Positions 1-9,348 of a stretch of DNA of 64,000 nucleotides are shown here, piece by piece. A program made the translations under genes and the position numbers. Within the stretch, counting starts at the first letter, position 1, and each line of letters begins with the position of its first letter. The DNA comes from Achromobacter insuavis (GTDB lineage: Bacteria > Pseudomonadota > Gammaproteobacteria > Burkholderiales > Burkholderiaceae_B), in assembly GCF_902859645.1 (NCBI RefSeq), contig NZ_CADIJR010000011.1, positions 1-64,000 of the forward strand, read 5' to 3'. Under the pieces are notes generated by a model. The model saw nothing but the letters and a program-made list of their open reading frames with translations, had not been told where the DNA came from and made no database searches.

Positions 1-324
1 CGCCGGCGTCGCGGGCGCGGCCGCCGGCGCGGCGGCGGGCGTGGCCAGGGCGGTCCGCACGATCTCGGCAAAGCGTTTCACCCGCGCCAGGCCCGGCTCG
101 AACGTGCTGCTGATGGCGGGCAGCCGGGTGCGCTGGTCCGGTTCTTCGTCCTCCAGTCCATCCGAGATCAGCGAGGCGCACAGCTGTGGATCGCCCGACA
201 TCAATAGCCGGTACATGAACGGCACCGCGTAGGGCCATTCGGACAAGCCGGAAATCGTCTCCGGGCGGTCGGTGAAGTGGGTGGGGCGGTTGCTCAGGCT
301 GTAGAGGTAGGAACGATTTGCCAT
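1..324 (-). CDS. Hypothetical protein, 3' part missing at window edge
   Basis: An open leftward frame starts at ATG 324-322 and runs 108 codons to the left edge without a stop, so the C-terminus lies outside the window. The protein begins MANRSYLYSLSN and continues with a short region rich in aromatic and polar residues (THFTDRPETISGLSEWPYAVP), then an Ala/Pro-rich stretch at the window edge. I recall similar short proteins beginning MANRSYLYS in Gram-negative genomes, but no function is known to me. There is no signal peptide or membrane segment in the visible part. It is divergent from the receptor gene starting at 663. Confidence 0.6.
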   Translation of the reverse strand, partial: MANRSYLYSLSNRPTHFTDRPETISGLSEWPYAVPFMYRLLMSGDPQLCASLISDGLEDEEPDQRTRLPAISSTFEPGLARVKRFAEIVRTALATPAAAPAAAPATPA

Positions 325-662
325 GGCGATCGGGGCCTCGGAAAGGGGAGTGGAATGCCGGCGCGAGCCGCCAGGCGGCCGGCAACGACAGGCACAGCGA
401 CAACGTGCGGTATTGAACCGCAGCCGGGGGCGCGCGCCATTGCAGGCTGACACCTTTTGCCACGAAGTATTTCCACGGCCCGCGTGTTGGAAGTGCCGCT
501 GGGCGCATCGGTTCTGAACCGGCGGGTCTGCCGCAACGCTGCGTGGCGGCAGGCAATACCCGGGCTTATCCATCGCGAGGCAAGGGCGGGATTCGGCGCT
601 CAGGCTTTCCATAATAGTGAGATCGATTCCTGTTCGCACTTTGCATTGATGGATGAAGCCTG
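325..662. other. Divergent intergenic region
   Basis: This 338-base gap separates two divergent genes and must hold both promoters. It is GC-rich apart from a relatively AT-rich stretch at 608-655 just before the receptor start. A sequence near 610-632 (ATAATAGTGAGATCGATTC) only loosely resembles a Fur box, so I do not call an operator. No RNA gene or repeat is seen. Confidence 0.4.
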
Positions 663-2819
663 ATGAACCCCAGTCCCGCCTTTCCTTTTTGCCGCGCATC
701 GCATCTGCCCTGGATCCTGTTGGGGCTGGGCCTGTCCACGGCCGCCGGGGCGCAATCGGCCGCGTCGGTGCGGCAGCTGCCCGCGGTGACGGTGAAGGGC
801 GCCGACGCCGAGGAAACGGCGACCGGTCCCGTGCATGGTTTCGTGGCCAGGCGCGCGGCCACGGCCACCAAGACCGACACGGCCGTGCTCGACACGCCGC
901 AGTCGATCACCGTCATCACCCAGGATCGCATCACGCTGCAGGGCGCGCAGTCGGTGCAGCAGGCCGCCGGCTACACCGCGGGCGTGAGCACCGCCGACTC
1001 TTTCGGCGCCGACAACCGCAGCGACTGGATCAAGATCCGAGGCGCCGAGTCCACCCAGTACCTGGATGGCCTGCTCAACGCGGTGGGGTTCTACAACAAC
1101 ACGCGGCCCGATCCTTATGCGCTCGAACGCATCGAAATCCTGCGCGGGCCCTCGGGCATGCTGTACGGCCAGGCGTCCAGCAGCGGCATCGTGAACCTGG
1201 TCAGCAAGCGGCCGCAACCCGATGCGGCGCGCGAGATCGGTGTCAGCGTCGGCAGCCACGACCGCAAGCAGATCCAGGCGGATCTCACGGGTCCGCTCAA
1301 TGCCGACGGCACATGGCTGTACCGCCTGGTGGCGCTGGGACGCGACAGCGGCAGCGCGGTCCGGCACGTGCCCGACGACCGTTATTTCGTGGCGCCATCG
1401 CTCACCTGGCGGCCCAGTGGCGCCACCTCGTTGACGCTGCTGGCCAACTTCCAGCGCGACAACAGCGGCACCATGGTCGGCTTTTTCCCCTGGCGCGGCA
1501 CGCGCACCGACAAGCCCGGCGGGCGCATCCCGCAGGACTTCTTCGTCAGCGAGCCGGATTTCGACAGATATCGCACCCGGCAGCAGGCCGTGGGATATCA
1601 GTTCGAGCATGCATTCAACGACCGGGTCACCTTGCGGCAAAACCTGCGCTATTCGCACAGTGACGCCGATTACCGCAGTATCTACACCACCGGCTTCAAC
1701 GGCGCGGGACACGGATGGGTGCCCGGCAGCGACACGTTGCTGCGCCGGGTGGTCTACATGAACCAGCCCACCTTGAAGCAACTGGCGATCGACAATCAGC
1801 TCCAGTTCAAACTCCAGACCGGCGCGGTCCGCCACCTGGCGCTGGCCGGCATCGACTATCAGCGCTCCACCCTCGAGGCCCACAAAGGCATCGGCGGGCT
1901 GGCGGCGCCGATCGACGTGTATAACCCCGTATACGGCAACTTCACGCCACCCACCAGCCTGCGCCACATGCCGACCTCGCACGAGAACCAGATCGGCTTC
2001 TACGCGCAGGACCAGCTCGAATGGGAAAGATGGCTGGTGATGCTGGGGCTGCGCTACGACCGTTCGCGCAGCGCGGTGGACGACACGCCGTCGGGCAGCC
2101 GTGACGACAGCGAACTGACCCGCCGTTTCGGCCTGATGTACCGCTCGGCCGCCGGTTTCAACCCTTACCTCAGCTATGCCGAGTCGTTCCAGGGGCAGGC
2201 CGGTTTCAATCGCGCCAACCAGGCCTTCAAGCCGCTACGCGGCAAGCAGTGGGAGACCGGCGTCAAGGTCCAGCCGCTCGGCGACAACCTGACCATTACG
2301 GCGAGCCTGTTCGACATGACCGAAACGAACCGCAAGGTGGCGGGCGTGGTGAACGGCGTGGCCGACACGGTCCAGGTGGGCCAGGCGCGCACGCGCGGCG
2401 CCGAACTGGAGGCGCTGGCTTCGGTGGCCGGCTTCGACGTCGTCGCCACCTGGACGCTGCTGAACGCCAGGGTCGCCCGGGGCGTTCCCGCCGAACAAGG
2501 CCGGCAACTGGCCAGGATGCCCCGCCATATGGCGTCGCTCTGGGCCAACCATCGCTTCCGCCTCCTGGGCGCGCCGGGATTCCTGGCGGGCGCGGGGGTG
2601 CGCTACACCGGCGGCAGCGACGATGGCACCGGCCACAACAATGTGCCCGCCGTCACGGTGTACGACGCGATGCTGGCCTACGACGCGGGGCCGATGCGCG
2701 TGGCGCTGAACGTCACCAACCTGTTCGACAAGCAGTATGTCGGCAGCTGCATCGCCCGCGGCGACTGCTTCTTCGGCACCCGCCGCAGCGTGGTCGGCAG
2801 CGTGACCTATCGTTTTTGA
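663..2819 (+). CDS. TonB-dependent siderophore receptor (no STN domain)
   Basis: A 718-residue outer-membrane receptor that would import a ferric siderophore using TonB energy. A signal peptide (about residues 1-31, ending AGAQSA) is followed by a short TonB-box region and the plug domain, with the typical sequence DTPQSITVITQDRI near 80-93 and a plug region containing RIEILRGPSGMLYGQ near 155-170. A 22-strand barrel follows and ends in a C-terminal aromatic (YRF), as expected for outer-membrane assembly. It has no N-terminal signalling (STN) domain, so it is a pure transporter. A cysteine pair (GSCIARGDCF) near the C-terminus probably forms an extracellular disulfide, a feature shared by other receptors here. 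No regulator is adjacent. The substrate cannot be read from sequence. Confidence 0.93.
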   Translation: MNPSPAFPFCRASHLPWILLGLGLSTAAGAQSAASVRQLPAVTVKGADAEETATGPVHGFVARRAATATKTDTAVLDTPQSITVITQDRITLQGAQSVQQAAGYTAGVSTADSFGADNRSDWIKIRGAESTQYLDGLLNAVGFYNNTRPDPYALERIEILRGPSGMLYGQASSSGIVNLVSKRPQPDAAREIGVSVGSHDRKQIQADLTGPLNADGTWLYRLVALGRDSGSAVRHVPDDRYFVAPSLTWRPSGATSLTLLANFQRDNSGTMVGFFPWRGTRTDKPGGRIPQDFFVSEPDFDRYRTRQQAVGYQFEHAFNDRVTLRQNLRYSHSDADYRSIYTTGFNGAGHGWVPGSDTLLRRVVYMNQPTLKQLAIDNQLQFKLQTGAVRHLALAGIDYQRSTLEAHKGIGGLAAPIDVYNPVYGNFTPPTSLRHMPTSHENQIGFYAQDQLEWERWLVMLGLRYDRSRSAVDDTPSGSRDDSELTRRFGLMYRSAAGFNPYLSYAESFQGQAGFNRANQAFKPLRGKQWETGVKVQPLGDNLTITASLFDMTETNRKVAGVVNGVADTVQVGQARTRGAELEALASVAGFDVVATWTLLNARVARGVPAEQGRQLARMPRHMASLWANHRFRLLGAPGFLAGAGVRYTGGSDDGTGHNNVPAVTVYDAMLAYDAGPMRVALNVTNLFDKQYVGSCIARGDCFFGTRRSVVGSVTYRF

Positions 2820-2941
2820 TCTTTGTAAATAGGGACTTATCATTCCGGAACCGTCGCGTTCGTCACAGTTTCGCGACCGATTTCCCCTAGAATTGCGACT
2901 GCCGCCGCAATTCCCTGGCGTGCCTCATTTCCCGATAAGAG

Positions 2942-4117
2942 ATGCACGTCGATCTCCTTACCCTGTACTTCATCACCATTGGAACGCTGCTGGCCAGTGC
3001 CGGCCTGACGTTCTGGGAACATCGGACCCATCCCAACCGCAGCCGTTCGCTGGGCATCCTGGCGGCCGGCTTCGCGACGTTGGCGGTCGGCTGTAGCAGC
3101 GTCCTGTTCCGCGCCGACCTGCCCGCCGGGCTGGGCTCGCCGGTCAGCAATCTCATCATCCTCGGCGGCTATCTGCTGGTGCTGAACAGCGTCGCCTCGC
3201 TCAGCGGGCGCAGCTACCGCGGCCGCTCGCTGGCGCTGCTGGCCGTCATGGCGCTGGTCTGGCTGGGCGCCGGCCGGGATGGCCAGGACGTGGTCTGGAA
3301 ATACGTCAGCGCCTTTCCCATCGGGCTGGTCAGCGCGCTGACCGCCTGGGAACTGCTGCGTTGCGATTCCATGAAGATGCTCAAGACCCGCAACTTTGCC
3401 GTGGCGGTCGCGGGCGTGCACGCGCTGATCTATTTCGGCCGGGCCTTCCTGCTGCCGTGGTGGGTCGCCGCCGGGGGGCCGTCGGTGCAGCTGCTGGCCA
3501 GCAACATCACCATGTACGAGGGCGTGCTGTACTCGGTGCTGCTGCCGATGACGCTGGTCAAGCTGATCCGCGAGGAAACCCACGTCCAGCTGGTGCTGGA
3601 ATCGCAGACCGACTACCTGACCCGCCTGGGCAACCGGCGCTGGTTCTTCGAGCAGGGCGCGCGCCTGATCGAGACCCAATCGGGCCGCGAGCCGATCGCC
3701 GTGCTGGCGTTCGACCTGGACCAATTCAAAAGCATCAACGACCGCTACGGCCACCATACCGGCGACCTGGTGCTGAAGTCGTTCGCCGGCATCGCCCGCG
3801 TCGCGCTCGGACCGCGGGCGATCCTGGCCCGCATCGGCGGCGAGGAGTTCGCCGCGCTGCTCTCGGGCGACGACGCCCGCCGCGCGCACGAGCTGGGCGC
3901 GGCCGCCGCCACGCGCTTTGCCGAGGCCATCGCCAACCAGGCCGACGGCCTGGGCATCGCCGCCACGGTCAGCATCGGCCTGGCGTATTTCGAGGACGAC
4001 GCGCCGGCGCTGGCCGATGGGCTGGCGCGCGCCGACATGGCCCTGTATCGCGCCAAGTCGCTGGGCGGCAACCGGCTGGAAGCGGCGCTGGCGCCGGAGC
4101 GCGTCGCGGCGGACTGA
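2942..4117 (+). CDS. Membrane diguanylate cyclase (GGDEF)
   Basis: A 391-residue predicted inner-membrane enzyme that makes cyclic di-GMP from two GTP. The N-terminal half (about 1-205) contains about six hydrophobic helices and resembles a small membrane sensor module. The C-terminal half is a GGDEF domain with the substrate segment LAFDLDQFKSINDRYGH and the active-site loop GGEEF at residues 299-303, so catalysis is expected. The position of the inhibitory I-site just before the loop reads RAIL rather than RxxD, so product inhibition through that site is unlikely. It stands alone, and no EAL partner is seen in the window. Confidence 0.92.
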   Translation: MHVDLLTLYFITIGTLLASAGLTFWEHRTHPNRSRSLGILAAGFATLAVGCSSVLFRADLPAGLGSPVSNLIILGGYLLVLNSVASLSGRSYRGRSLALLAVMALVWLGAGRDGQDVVWKYVSAFPIGLVSALTAWELLRCDSMKMLKTRNFAVAVAGVHALIYFGRAFLLPWWVAAGGPSVQLLASNITMYEGVLYSVLLPMTLVKLIREETHVQLVLESQTDYLTRLGNRRWFFEQGARLIETQSGREPIAVLAFDLDQFKSINDRYGHHTGDLVLKSFAGIARVALGPRAILARIGGEEFAALLSGDDARRAHELGAAAATRFAEAIANQADGLGIAATVSIGLAYFEDDAPALADGLARADMALYRAKSLGGNRLEAALAPERVAAD

Positions 4118-4131
4118 ACGGCGTCGTCTGC

Positions 4132-4243
4132 GTCGGCAATGCGGCCGGCGTCCCGGTAGCCAATGCGGCCGACGTCCCGGTCGACAAGGCGGCCGCCGCC
4201 CCGGTCGACAAGGCGACAGGCGGCTTCTGTCGACAAGGCGGCG
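4132..4243. repeat. Imperfect 24-bp tandem repeats
   Basis: About four and a half imperfect 24-bp units lie between two genes: units start at 4132, 4156, 4180 and 4204, with a partial unit at 4229. Each has the form GTCGRCAAKGCGGCC followed by a variable GCGTCCCG-like half. One frame reads as an octapeptide repeat (VANAADVP, VDKAAAAP), but that frame has no start of its own here and follows the stop of the cyclase. I treat it as a non-coding minisatellite, possibly variable in copy number. Confidence 0.7.
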
Positions 4244-4259
4244 ACCATTTGCGCCGATA

Positions 4260-5072
4260 ATGACCGCCATGACCACGCCTACACATGCTTCCCCGGCCGA
4301 GCGCGACGGTTTCTGGTTCGACGCCGCCGATCCTTCCCTGGCGCTCGAACGCGCCGGCAGCCACGTCCGGCTGGCGCGCGCCGAGCCGCCCTGGATCGTG
4401 GTCGACCAATCCATCGCCTCCCTGACCCTGGGCCGCCACTGGCCCGGACAGTTGTGGCGCGTGCGCGTGACGCAGCTGGGCGACATGTCCGGGCTGGTGG
4501 CGCAACCCGGTTATTGGCGCGCCGCCGCCATCGAGCTGTTGCAGCCGCTGCCGCTGGCCCTGCTGTTCGGCCCGCACGGCGAGGGCGTGCTGGATGTCCT
4601 GGCCCGCATTCCCGATCTGTCGCGCGAGCAGGCGCGAGCGCTGGGCGAACACTTGCCGGACGACGGCTGGGACCGTTACGGCCGGGCGTGGGCGCGCTGG
4701 TCGTCGGAGGAAGAGGGCGGCGCCACTGCGCCGTCCGGCGCCGTCGCCGAGGCGTCGCCGCCCTCCGAATGGTATGGCGTGCTGGCCGCCTCGCGCCGCC
4801 GCGGCGGCGCGCATTCGCCGGTCCATGCCGGTTTCATGCAGGTCCACAAGCTGCTGCGGCAACGCGCCGAAGCCGTCGATGGCGAGGCCGCCTTCATCCG
4901 GGAAGTGGATGAAGACGGCGAGGTGGACGAGTCGCTGGCGCCGCCGTGGGATGGGGCTTCCGATGCCTTGCTGTTCGCCGCCATGGCGCGGGGGGCGCCG
5001 CAATACCTGTCGGCGGACGATGTCGAGGTCCTGGCGCGGCCCTGGCGCGGCGTGTTCGGCGAGCCGGGCTGA
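4260..5072 (+). CDS. Hypothetical protein
   Basis: A 270-residue protein with no domain I recognise. The start is placed at ATG 4260 (MTAMTTP), just after the tandem repeats. ATG 4269 is an equally possible start, and the frame is open further upstream only as a shadow of the cyclase gene. The protein is soluble and rather acidic, with no signal peptide or membrane segment. A WY-rich core (PPWIVVDQS, GRHWPGQLWRVRV) comes first, an acidic alanine-rich linker sits near 150-170, and the C-terminal third holds charged helices. Codon use matches the core genome. It is convergent with the receptor gene ending at 5151. Confidence 0.7.
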   Translation: MTAMTTPTHASPAERDGFWFDAADPSLALERAGSHVRLARAEPPWIVVDQSIASLTLGRHWPGQLWRVRVTQLGDMSGLVAQPGYWRAAAIELLQPLPLALLFGPHGEGVLDVLARIPDLSREQARALGEHLPDDGWDRYGRAWARWSSEEEGGATAPSGAVAEASPPSEWYGVLAASRRRGGAHSPVHAGFMQVHKLLRQRAEAVDGEAAFIREVDEDGEVDESLAPPWDGASDALLFAAMARGAPQYLSADDVEVLARPWRGVFGEPG

Positions 5073-5150
5073 GCCGGGGCGGGCTCCTTGCCAGTCCGAT
5101 CCGTACCCGCCCGATCCCTTGGCAACCCGACCCCGTGCCAGCCCGACCTC

Positions 5151-7553
5151 CTACCAGTTCACCCGCGCCGTCAGCATCACATTGCGTTCGTCGCCGTAGT
5201 AGCAGGCATACGGGCACGCGGCGATGTAGCGCTTGTTCGTCAGGTTCTTGACGTTGAGCGCGAATTCCCAGTTCTGCAGGCGGTACCGCAACGCCGCGTC
5301 CAGCACGGTGTAGCTGGGCACCGTGACGCCGTCGCTTTCCTGCCGTCCCACGTAGCGCACGCCGGCCGCGGTGCTCAGGCCGGGCAGCGCCGCCAGCTTG
5401 TAGTCCAGCCACAGCGACGCCATGCTGCGCGGCACCGACGCCGGCCGCGCGCCTTCGTCGCCCCGGGTGCTCTTGGTGGTCCTGGCGTTGGTCAGCGTGA
5501 AGGCGGCCACCACGTCCAGATTGTGGTTGAGGCTGGCGCGGCCTTCCAGCTCGGCGCCGCGCGAGCGCACTTCGCCCGTCTGCACCGAGAACCCGGGATT
5601 GGCCAGATCCGACGTGACCACGTTGCGCTGGGTGATGTCGTACAGCGCCAGCGTGATCGCCGCGTCGACGCCAGGCGGCTCGTACTTCAGGCCGATCTCG
5701 TGCTGCGTGCCGGTGGTGGGCTTGAACGGCGTGCCGCCGAAATCCATGCCAGAGGTCGGCTGGAATGACTTGGTGAAACTGTAGTAGGGCGCCAGGCCGT
5801 TGTCGAACAGATACATCAGGCCGGCGCGGGGCGAGAACGCGTGCGAATCCTGCCTGCCGTCGTCGGGCGCTTCCTCGGTGCGCGCGCGGTCGTAGCGGCC
5901 GCCGAACAAGCCGATCCAGCGGCCATCGAATTTGATCTGGTCCTGGGCATAGAAACCCACCTGGCGCGCGCGGCTGATGCTGCGCCTGGCGGGGTCCAGC
6001 GTCGGCGTGCTGCCGTAGACCGGGTCATACACATCGATCGGGACGGCATTCAAGCCCACCGCTTGATCGCGTGTCAGGCTGCTGCGGCTGGCGTCCACGC
6101 CGAACAGCAGGGTGTGCTCGAAGCGGCCGTGGCGCAGCTTGCCCAGCAGCTGGTTGTCCAGGGCGATGCCCTTGTCCGTGTCGTCGCGCGACACGGCCAG
6201 GCGCTCGACCCGCGCCGGGTTGGCGGCGTCGACCGAGCTTGTCATCATGTACAGGTTGTTGCTATTGGCGCGGTGGTTGTAGCCCAGCAGGTTCTGCCGC
6301 ACCTGCCAGTCGTCGTTGATCTTGTGCTCCAGCAGGTAACCCAGGTGGCCGCCCTGCACCACGAAACGGTCGAAGCCCGGTTCGCCCAGGAATACCTTGC
6401 GCGAGATGGCGCCGTTGGGGTTGGGCAGCAGCGTGCCTTCACGCGGCTTGCCCACGTCGTAGGGATTGTCGGTGCGGCTCCAGCCGCCCAGCAGCGTCAG
6501 CCGCGTGGCGCCGCTCAGCTGCCATTCGAGCGAGCCCGACAGCGACTGGCGGTCGTTGTTGATGTGCCGCACCATGGTGTCCGCATCGCGCGCCAGCCCG
6601 GTCAGTCGGTAGCCCACATTGCCGTCCTCGGTGAGCGGCCCGCCGAAGTCCATGGCCAGCTGCTTGGTGTTCCAGGCGCCGTATTTCACCTCCATCTCGC
6701 GCAGCGGCTCGGCGGTGGGGCGTTTGCTGACCAGGTTGATGATGCCCCCCGGCGCGGCCTGGCCGTACAGGATCGACGCCGGCCCCTTCAGCACCTCGAT
6801 GCGTTCGTAGTTGTACGGCTCCATGGCGCCGCTCATCGAGTTCATCGGGAGCTTCGTGCCGTTCAGGTACAGCGGCGCCGACCCGGTGATGTTGAAGCCG
6901 CGCACCGTGAAGCCGGTGCTGATGTTGCGCAGCGCGCCGCCGTCCAGCGGCATCACGCCGGCGGTGTAGGCCAGCGCCTGGTCGAGCGAATCGGCGGCCT
7001 GCGCCACCACCTGGGCGCGCGGCACCACCGAGACCGACTGCGGCGTTTCGTGCAACGGCGTGTCGGTCTTGGTGGCCGTGGCGCTGTGCTTGGCGACGAA
7101 GCCGGCCACCGGGCCCCAGGCGGTTTCGGCGCCGTCGCCGGTGACGGTCACCGAGGGCAGCGTCTGTGCATCGTCCGCGCCGGCCGCCACCCGCAGCAGG
7201 TAGCCGCCGTTGGGCTGCAGGCTGGCGCGCATGCCCGTGCCCGCCAGGATCTGGCGCAGCGCCGACGCGGCGTCGTGGCTGCCGGTCAGTCCGCCGCTGC
7301 GCCTGCCGGCGACGTCGGCGGCGCTGTAGGACAGCATCAGCTGGCTTTCCAGGGCATAGCGGGTCAGCACGCTTTCGAGCGAGCCGGCGGGAATCGCGTA
7401 GGTCCGCGCGGCCGGCTGCGCCAGCGCGGCGGCCGACAGCAACGTGGCCGACAAGGACAGGACGGCCTGGCGGCCGGGCGAGAGCAGGGGGGCGGCGCGG
7501 CCGATGAGGCGGGCGGCGCGGCGCGAGAGGCGGTCGTGCATGGCGGTCTTCAT
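5151..7553 (-). CDS. TonB-dependent siderophore receptor with STN signalling domain
   Basis: An 800-residue transducer-type outer-membrane receptor. After a signal peptide (to about residue 45) comes an STN domain (about 50-125, with AIPAGSLESVLTRYA and an ending GGYLLRV), which would contact the anti-sigma protein in the periplasm. Next come a plug (HETPQSVSVVPRAQV; RIEVLKGPASILYGQ) and a barrel ending in VNW. A cysteine pair near the C-terminus (AACPYACYYG) resembles the extracellular disulfide seen in related receptors. It is the last gene of a leftward fecI-fecR-receptor set, 108 bases after the fecR stop. Known FecA/FpvA-type systems suggest that ligand binding induces the operon through the sigma factor. 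The siderophore is unknown. Confidence 0.94.
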   Translation of the reverse strand: MKTAMHDRLSRRAARLIGRAAPLLSPGRQAVLSLSATLLSAAALAQPAARTYAIPAGSLESVLTRYALESQLMLSYSAADVAGRRSGGLTGSHDAASALRQILAGTGMRASLQPNGGYLLRVAAGADDAQTLPSVTVTGDGAETAWGPVAGFVAKHSATATKTDTPLHETPQSVSVVPRAQVVAQAADSLDQALAYTAGVMPLDGGALRNISTGFTVRGFNITGSAPLYLNGTKLPMNSMSGAMEPYNYERIEVLKGPASILYGQAAPGGIINLVSKRPTAEPLREMEVKYGAWNTKQLAMDFGGPLTEDGNVGYRLTGLARDADTMVRHINNDRQSLSGSLEWQLSGATRLTLLGGWSRTDNPYDVGKPREGTLLPNPNGAISRKVFLGEPGFDRFVVQGGHLGYLLEHKINDDWQVRQNLLGYNHRANSNNLYMMTSSVDAANPARVERLAVSRDDTDKGIALDNQLLGKLRHGRFEHTLLFGVDASRSSLTRDQAVGLNAVPIDVYDPVYGSTPTLDPARRSISRARQVGFYAQDQIKFDGRWIGLFGGRYDRARTEEAPDDGRQDSHAFSPRAGLMYLFDNGLAPYYSFTKSFQPTSGMDFGGTPFKPTTGTQHEIGLKYEPPGVDAAITLALYDITQRNVVTSDLANPGFSVQTGEVRSRGAELEGRASLNHNLDVVAAFTLTNARTTKSTRGDEGARPASVPRSMASLWLDYKLAALPGLSTAAGVRYVGRQESDGVTVPSYTVLDAALRYRLQNWEFALNVKNLTNKRYIAACPYACYYGDERNVMLTARVNW

Positions 7554-7661
7554 TTCCCGAGAAAAAAGTGGCTTCCATAGGGATTGCCACGCGAGAACGA
7601 AAAACCCCTCACGGCGGGCCGAAAAAAATCCGGGATCCGACTTGCGGAATCGCCGGCGGCG

Positions 7662-8687
7662 TCACGGTTCGCGCCGCGCCACGGTCGTCCAGTAGCGCGT
7701 CACGCCGCGGATTTCCACGGGATGCGTGCGTTCGAGCATGTCCAGCACCTTGTCCGGATCGGCCAGCGGATAGATGCCCGAGACGCGCAGCGCGGCGACT
7801 TCCGGCGCACAGGCCAGCCGGCCGGGCCGGTAGCGGGCCAGTTCGGCGATGAAGTCGTCCAGCCGCATGTCGCGCGCCACCAGCATGCCGGCGGCCCAGG
7901 CGCCGGCCTGGGCGTCCGCCTGCTGTTCGGTGCGGGCCGGCGCCTCGGCGCCCAGCCGGTCGTAGCGGCTTTGCTCGCCGGCTTGCACCACACGGCCCGC
8001 CGCGGGGGCATCCATGGGCTGGATTTGCACCGCGCCCTCCAGCACCGCCACCAGGTCGGCGTCGGCCAGATGCCGCGCGACGAATCGCGTCCCGAGCGGC
8101 CGCAGCCGGCCGCGGGCGGTATCCACGAACAGCGGGCGGGCCGGCCAGCCAGGCCGGACCGGATCCGGCGCCGTGGCGACCAGGATGCGGCCATGCAACA
8201 GCTCGATGCGGCGCTGGTTGTCGTCGTAGCGGATCGTGATGGCGCTGCGGGTGTCCAGGTCGACCCGGGTGCCGTCCGCCAGCGTCAGGGCGCGCCGTTC
8301 GCCGGTGCCGGTGCGGTAGTCGGCGTGCAGGTCCTGCCATTGCCAGCGCAGGCCGTCGCGCGCCAGCCAGGCGCCGGTGCCGGCCACGGCCCCCAGCGCC
8401 AACAGCTTCAGCGCGCCGCGCCGGTTGCGTCGTGCGCCGCCCCGCCTCAGCGTGCCGTGGGTCAGCGGCGCATCCAGGCCGCGCAGGTGCGCGCCGAACG
8501 ATTCGATATGGCGCCAGGCGCGGGCATGGTCCGGGTCCGCCTGCAGCCAGCGCGCCCAGGCCTGGCGCGTGGCGTCATTGGCGTCGGGCGCCTGCAGCCG
8601 CACCAGCCAGTCGACCGCGTCCCGGCTGGCGCGTTCGGGCAGCGGCGGGCCGTCCAGGACGGGCAGGGCGGAAGGGGGCGCGGGCAT
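7662..8687 (-). CDS. FecR-family anti-sigma / sigma regulator
   Basis: A 341-residue inner-membrane regulator that would hold the neighbouring ECF sigma factor and receive the signal from the receptor STN domain. The N-terminal cytoplasmic part (about 20-75) has the DUF4880-type pattern with ARWLQADPDHARAW. One hydrophobic segment lies near 90-108 (LKLLALGAVAGTGAWLA), and the periplasmic FecR domain follows (LADGTRVDLDTRSAI; VLEGAVQI). The C-terminus resembles an STN-like fold (LRVSGIYPLADPDKVLDML). Start ATG 8687 lies 18 bases after the sigma gene stop, so the two are one operon. Confidence 0.92.
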   Translation of the reverse strand: MPAPPSALPVLDGPPLPERASRDAVDWLVRLQAPDANDATRQAWARWLQADPDHARAWRHIESFGAHLRGLDAPLTHGTLRRGGARRNRRGALKLLALGAVAGTGAWLARDGLRWQWQDLHADYRTGTGERRALTLADGTRVDLDTRSAITIRYDDNQRRIELLHGRILVATAPDPVRPGWPARPLFVDTARGRLRPLGTRFVARHLADADLVAVLEGAVQIQPMDAPAAGRVVQAGEQSRYDRLGAEAPARTEQQADAQAGAWAAGMLVARDMRLDDFIAELARYRPGRLACAPEVAALRVSGIYPLADPDKVLDMLERTHPVEIRGVTRYWTTVARREP

Positions 8688-8705
8688 GCGACGGCGGGCT
8701 CGGCG

Positions 8706-9191
8706 TCAGGCGCCGAAGAAGCAGCAATGCGCCGCTTTGGCGATATGGCGTTGCACCGTGGCCAGCGACAGCTTCAGTTCGGCGGCGATGTCGGCCTGCT
8801 TCATGCCGTCCAGTTGCGACAGCAGGAAGGCCTTCACCACCGGCGCCGGCAGGGTGTCGAGGCGGCGATCCAGTTCGACCAGGGTCTCGATCAGGATGGC
8901 GCGGCTTTCGGGGCTGGGCGTCGTCTGCTCGGGCAGGGCGGCCAGCGTCGCCAGATAGGCTTCCTCGATGCGCCGCCGCCGCATGAAATTGGACAGCACC
9001 CCCTGCGCCACCGTGGTCAGCAGCGCGCGCGGCTCGCGCACCAGCGGCGGCTCGTCGCGGGCGATCAGGCGGATGAAGGTGTCGTGCGCCAGGTCGGCCG
9101 CGTCGAACGAATTGCCCAGCCGCCGGCGCAGCCAGCCCTTGAGCCAGCTGTGATGGTCGACATAGAGCATCTCGATGCTGGGCGGGGGCAT
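8706..9191 (-). CDS. ECF sigma factor, FecI type
   Basis: A 161-residue extracytoplasmic-function sigma factor. Region 2 is seen in FDAADLAHDTFIRL (about 29-42), and region 4 helix-turn-helix in GMKQADIAAELKLSLATVQRHI (about 129-150). It would direct RNA polymerase to the downstream receptor gene when the FecR partner is activated. A strong Fur-like box lies about 47 bases upstream of the start, so iron starvation should be needed for expression. The C-terminus ends with an unusual CCFFGA. Confidence 0.93.
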   Translation of the reverse strand: MPPPSIEMLYVDHHSWLKGWLRRRLGNSFDAADLAHDTFIRLIARDEPPLVREPRALLTTVAQGVLSNFMRRRRIEEAYLATLAALPEQTTPSPESRAILIETLVELDRRLDTLPAPVVKAFLLSQLDGMKQADIAAELKLSLATVQRHIAKAAHCCFFGA

Positions 9192-9237
9192 GGTCGTTCC
9201 AATGGGAGGCGGGGCGCGCGTGAACGGGCAACCCGGA

Positions 9238-9256
9238 AATGAGAATGATCCGCAAT
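9238..9256 (-). promoter_or_regulatory. Putative Fur box upstream of fecI-type gene
   Basis: The 19-mer AATGAGAATGATCCGCAAT matches the palindromic Fur consensus AATGAGAATCATTCTCATT at 15 of 19 positions by my count. It lies 47 bases upstream of the sigma-factor ATG, as in other iron-starvation sigma genes. Direct binding is inference. Confidence 0.7.
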
Positions 9257-9348
9257 TCTATAACTAGGGAAAGCGGCCCCGCAAGGCGACGGGCGCGCGT
9301 CCCTTGTCTGCCTTCAGGCGTCCCGCGCCCGCCTTCATGGCGCCACGG

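Noticed and set aside
605-640. Fur box before the first receptor gene
   Set aside because: The AT-rich stretch has only scattered agreement with the consensus, weaker than the sites at 9238 and 28239.
4132-4243. Tandem repeats as a CRISPR array
   Set aside because: The units are contiguous 24-bp copies without unique spacers, and there are no cas genes nearby.
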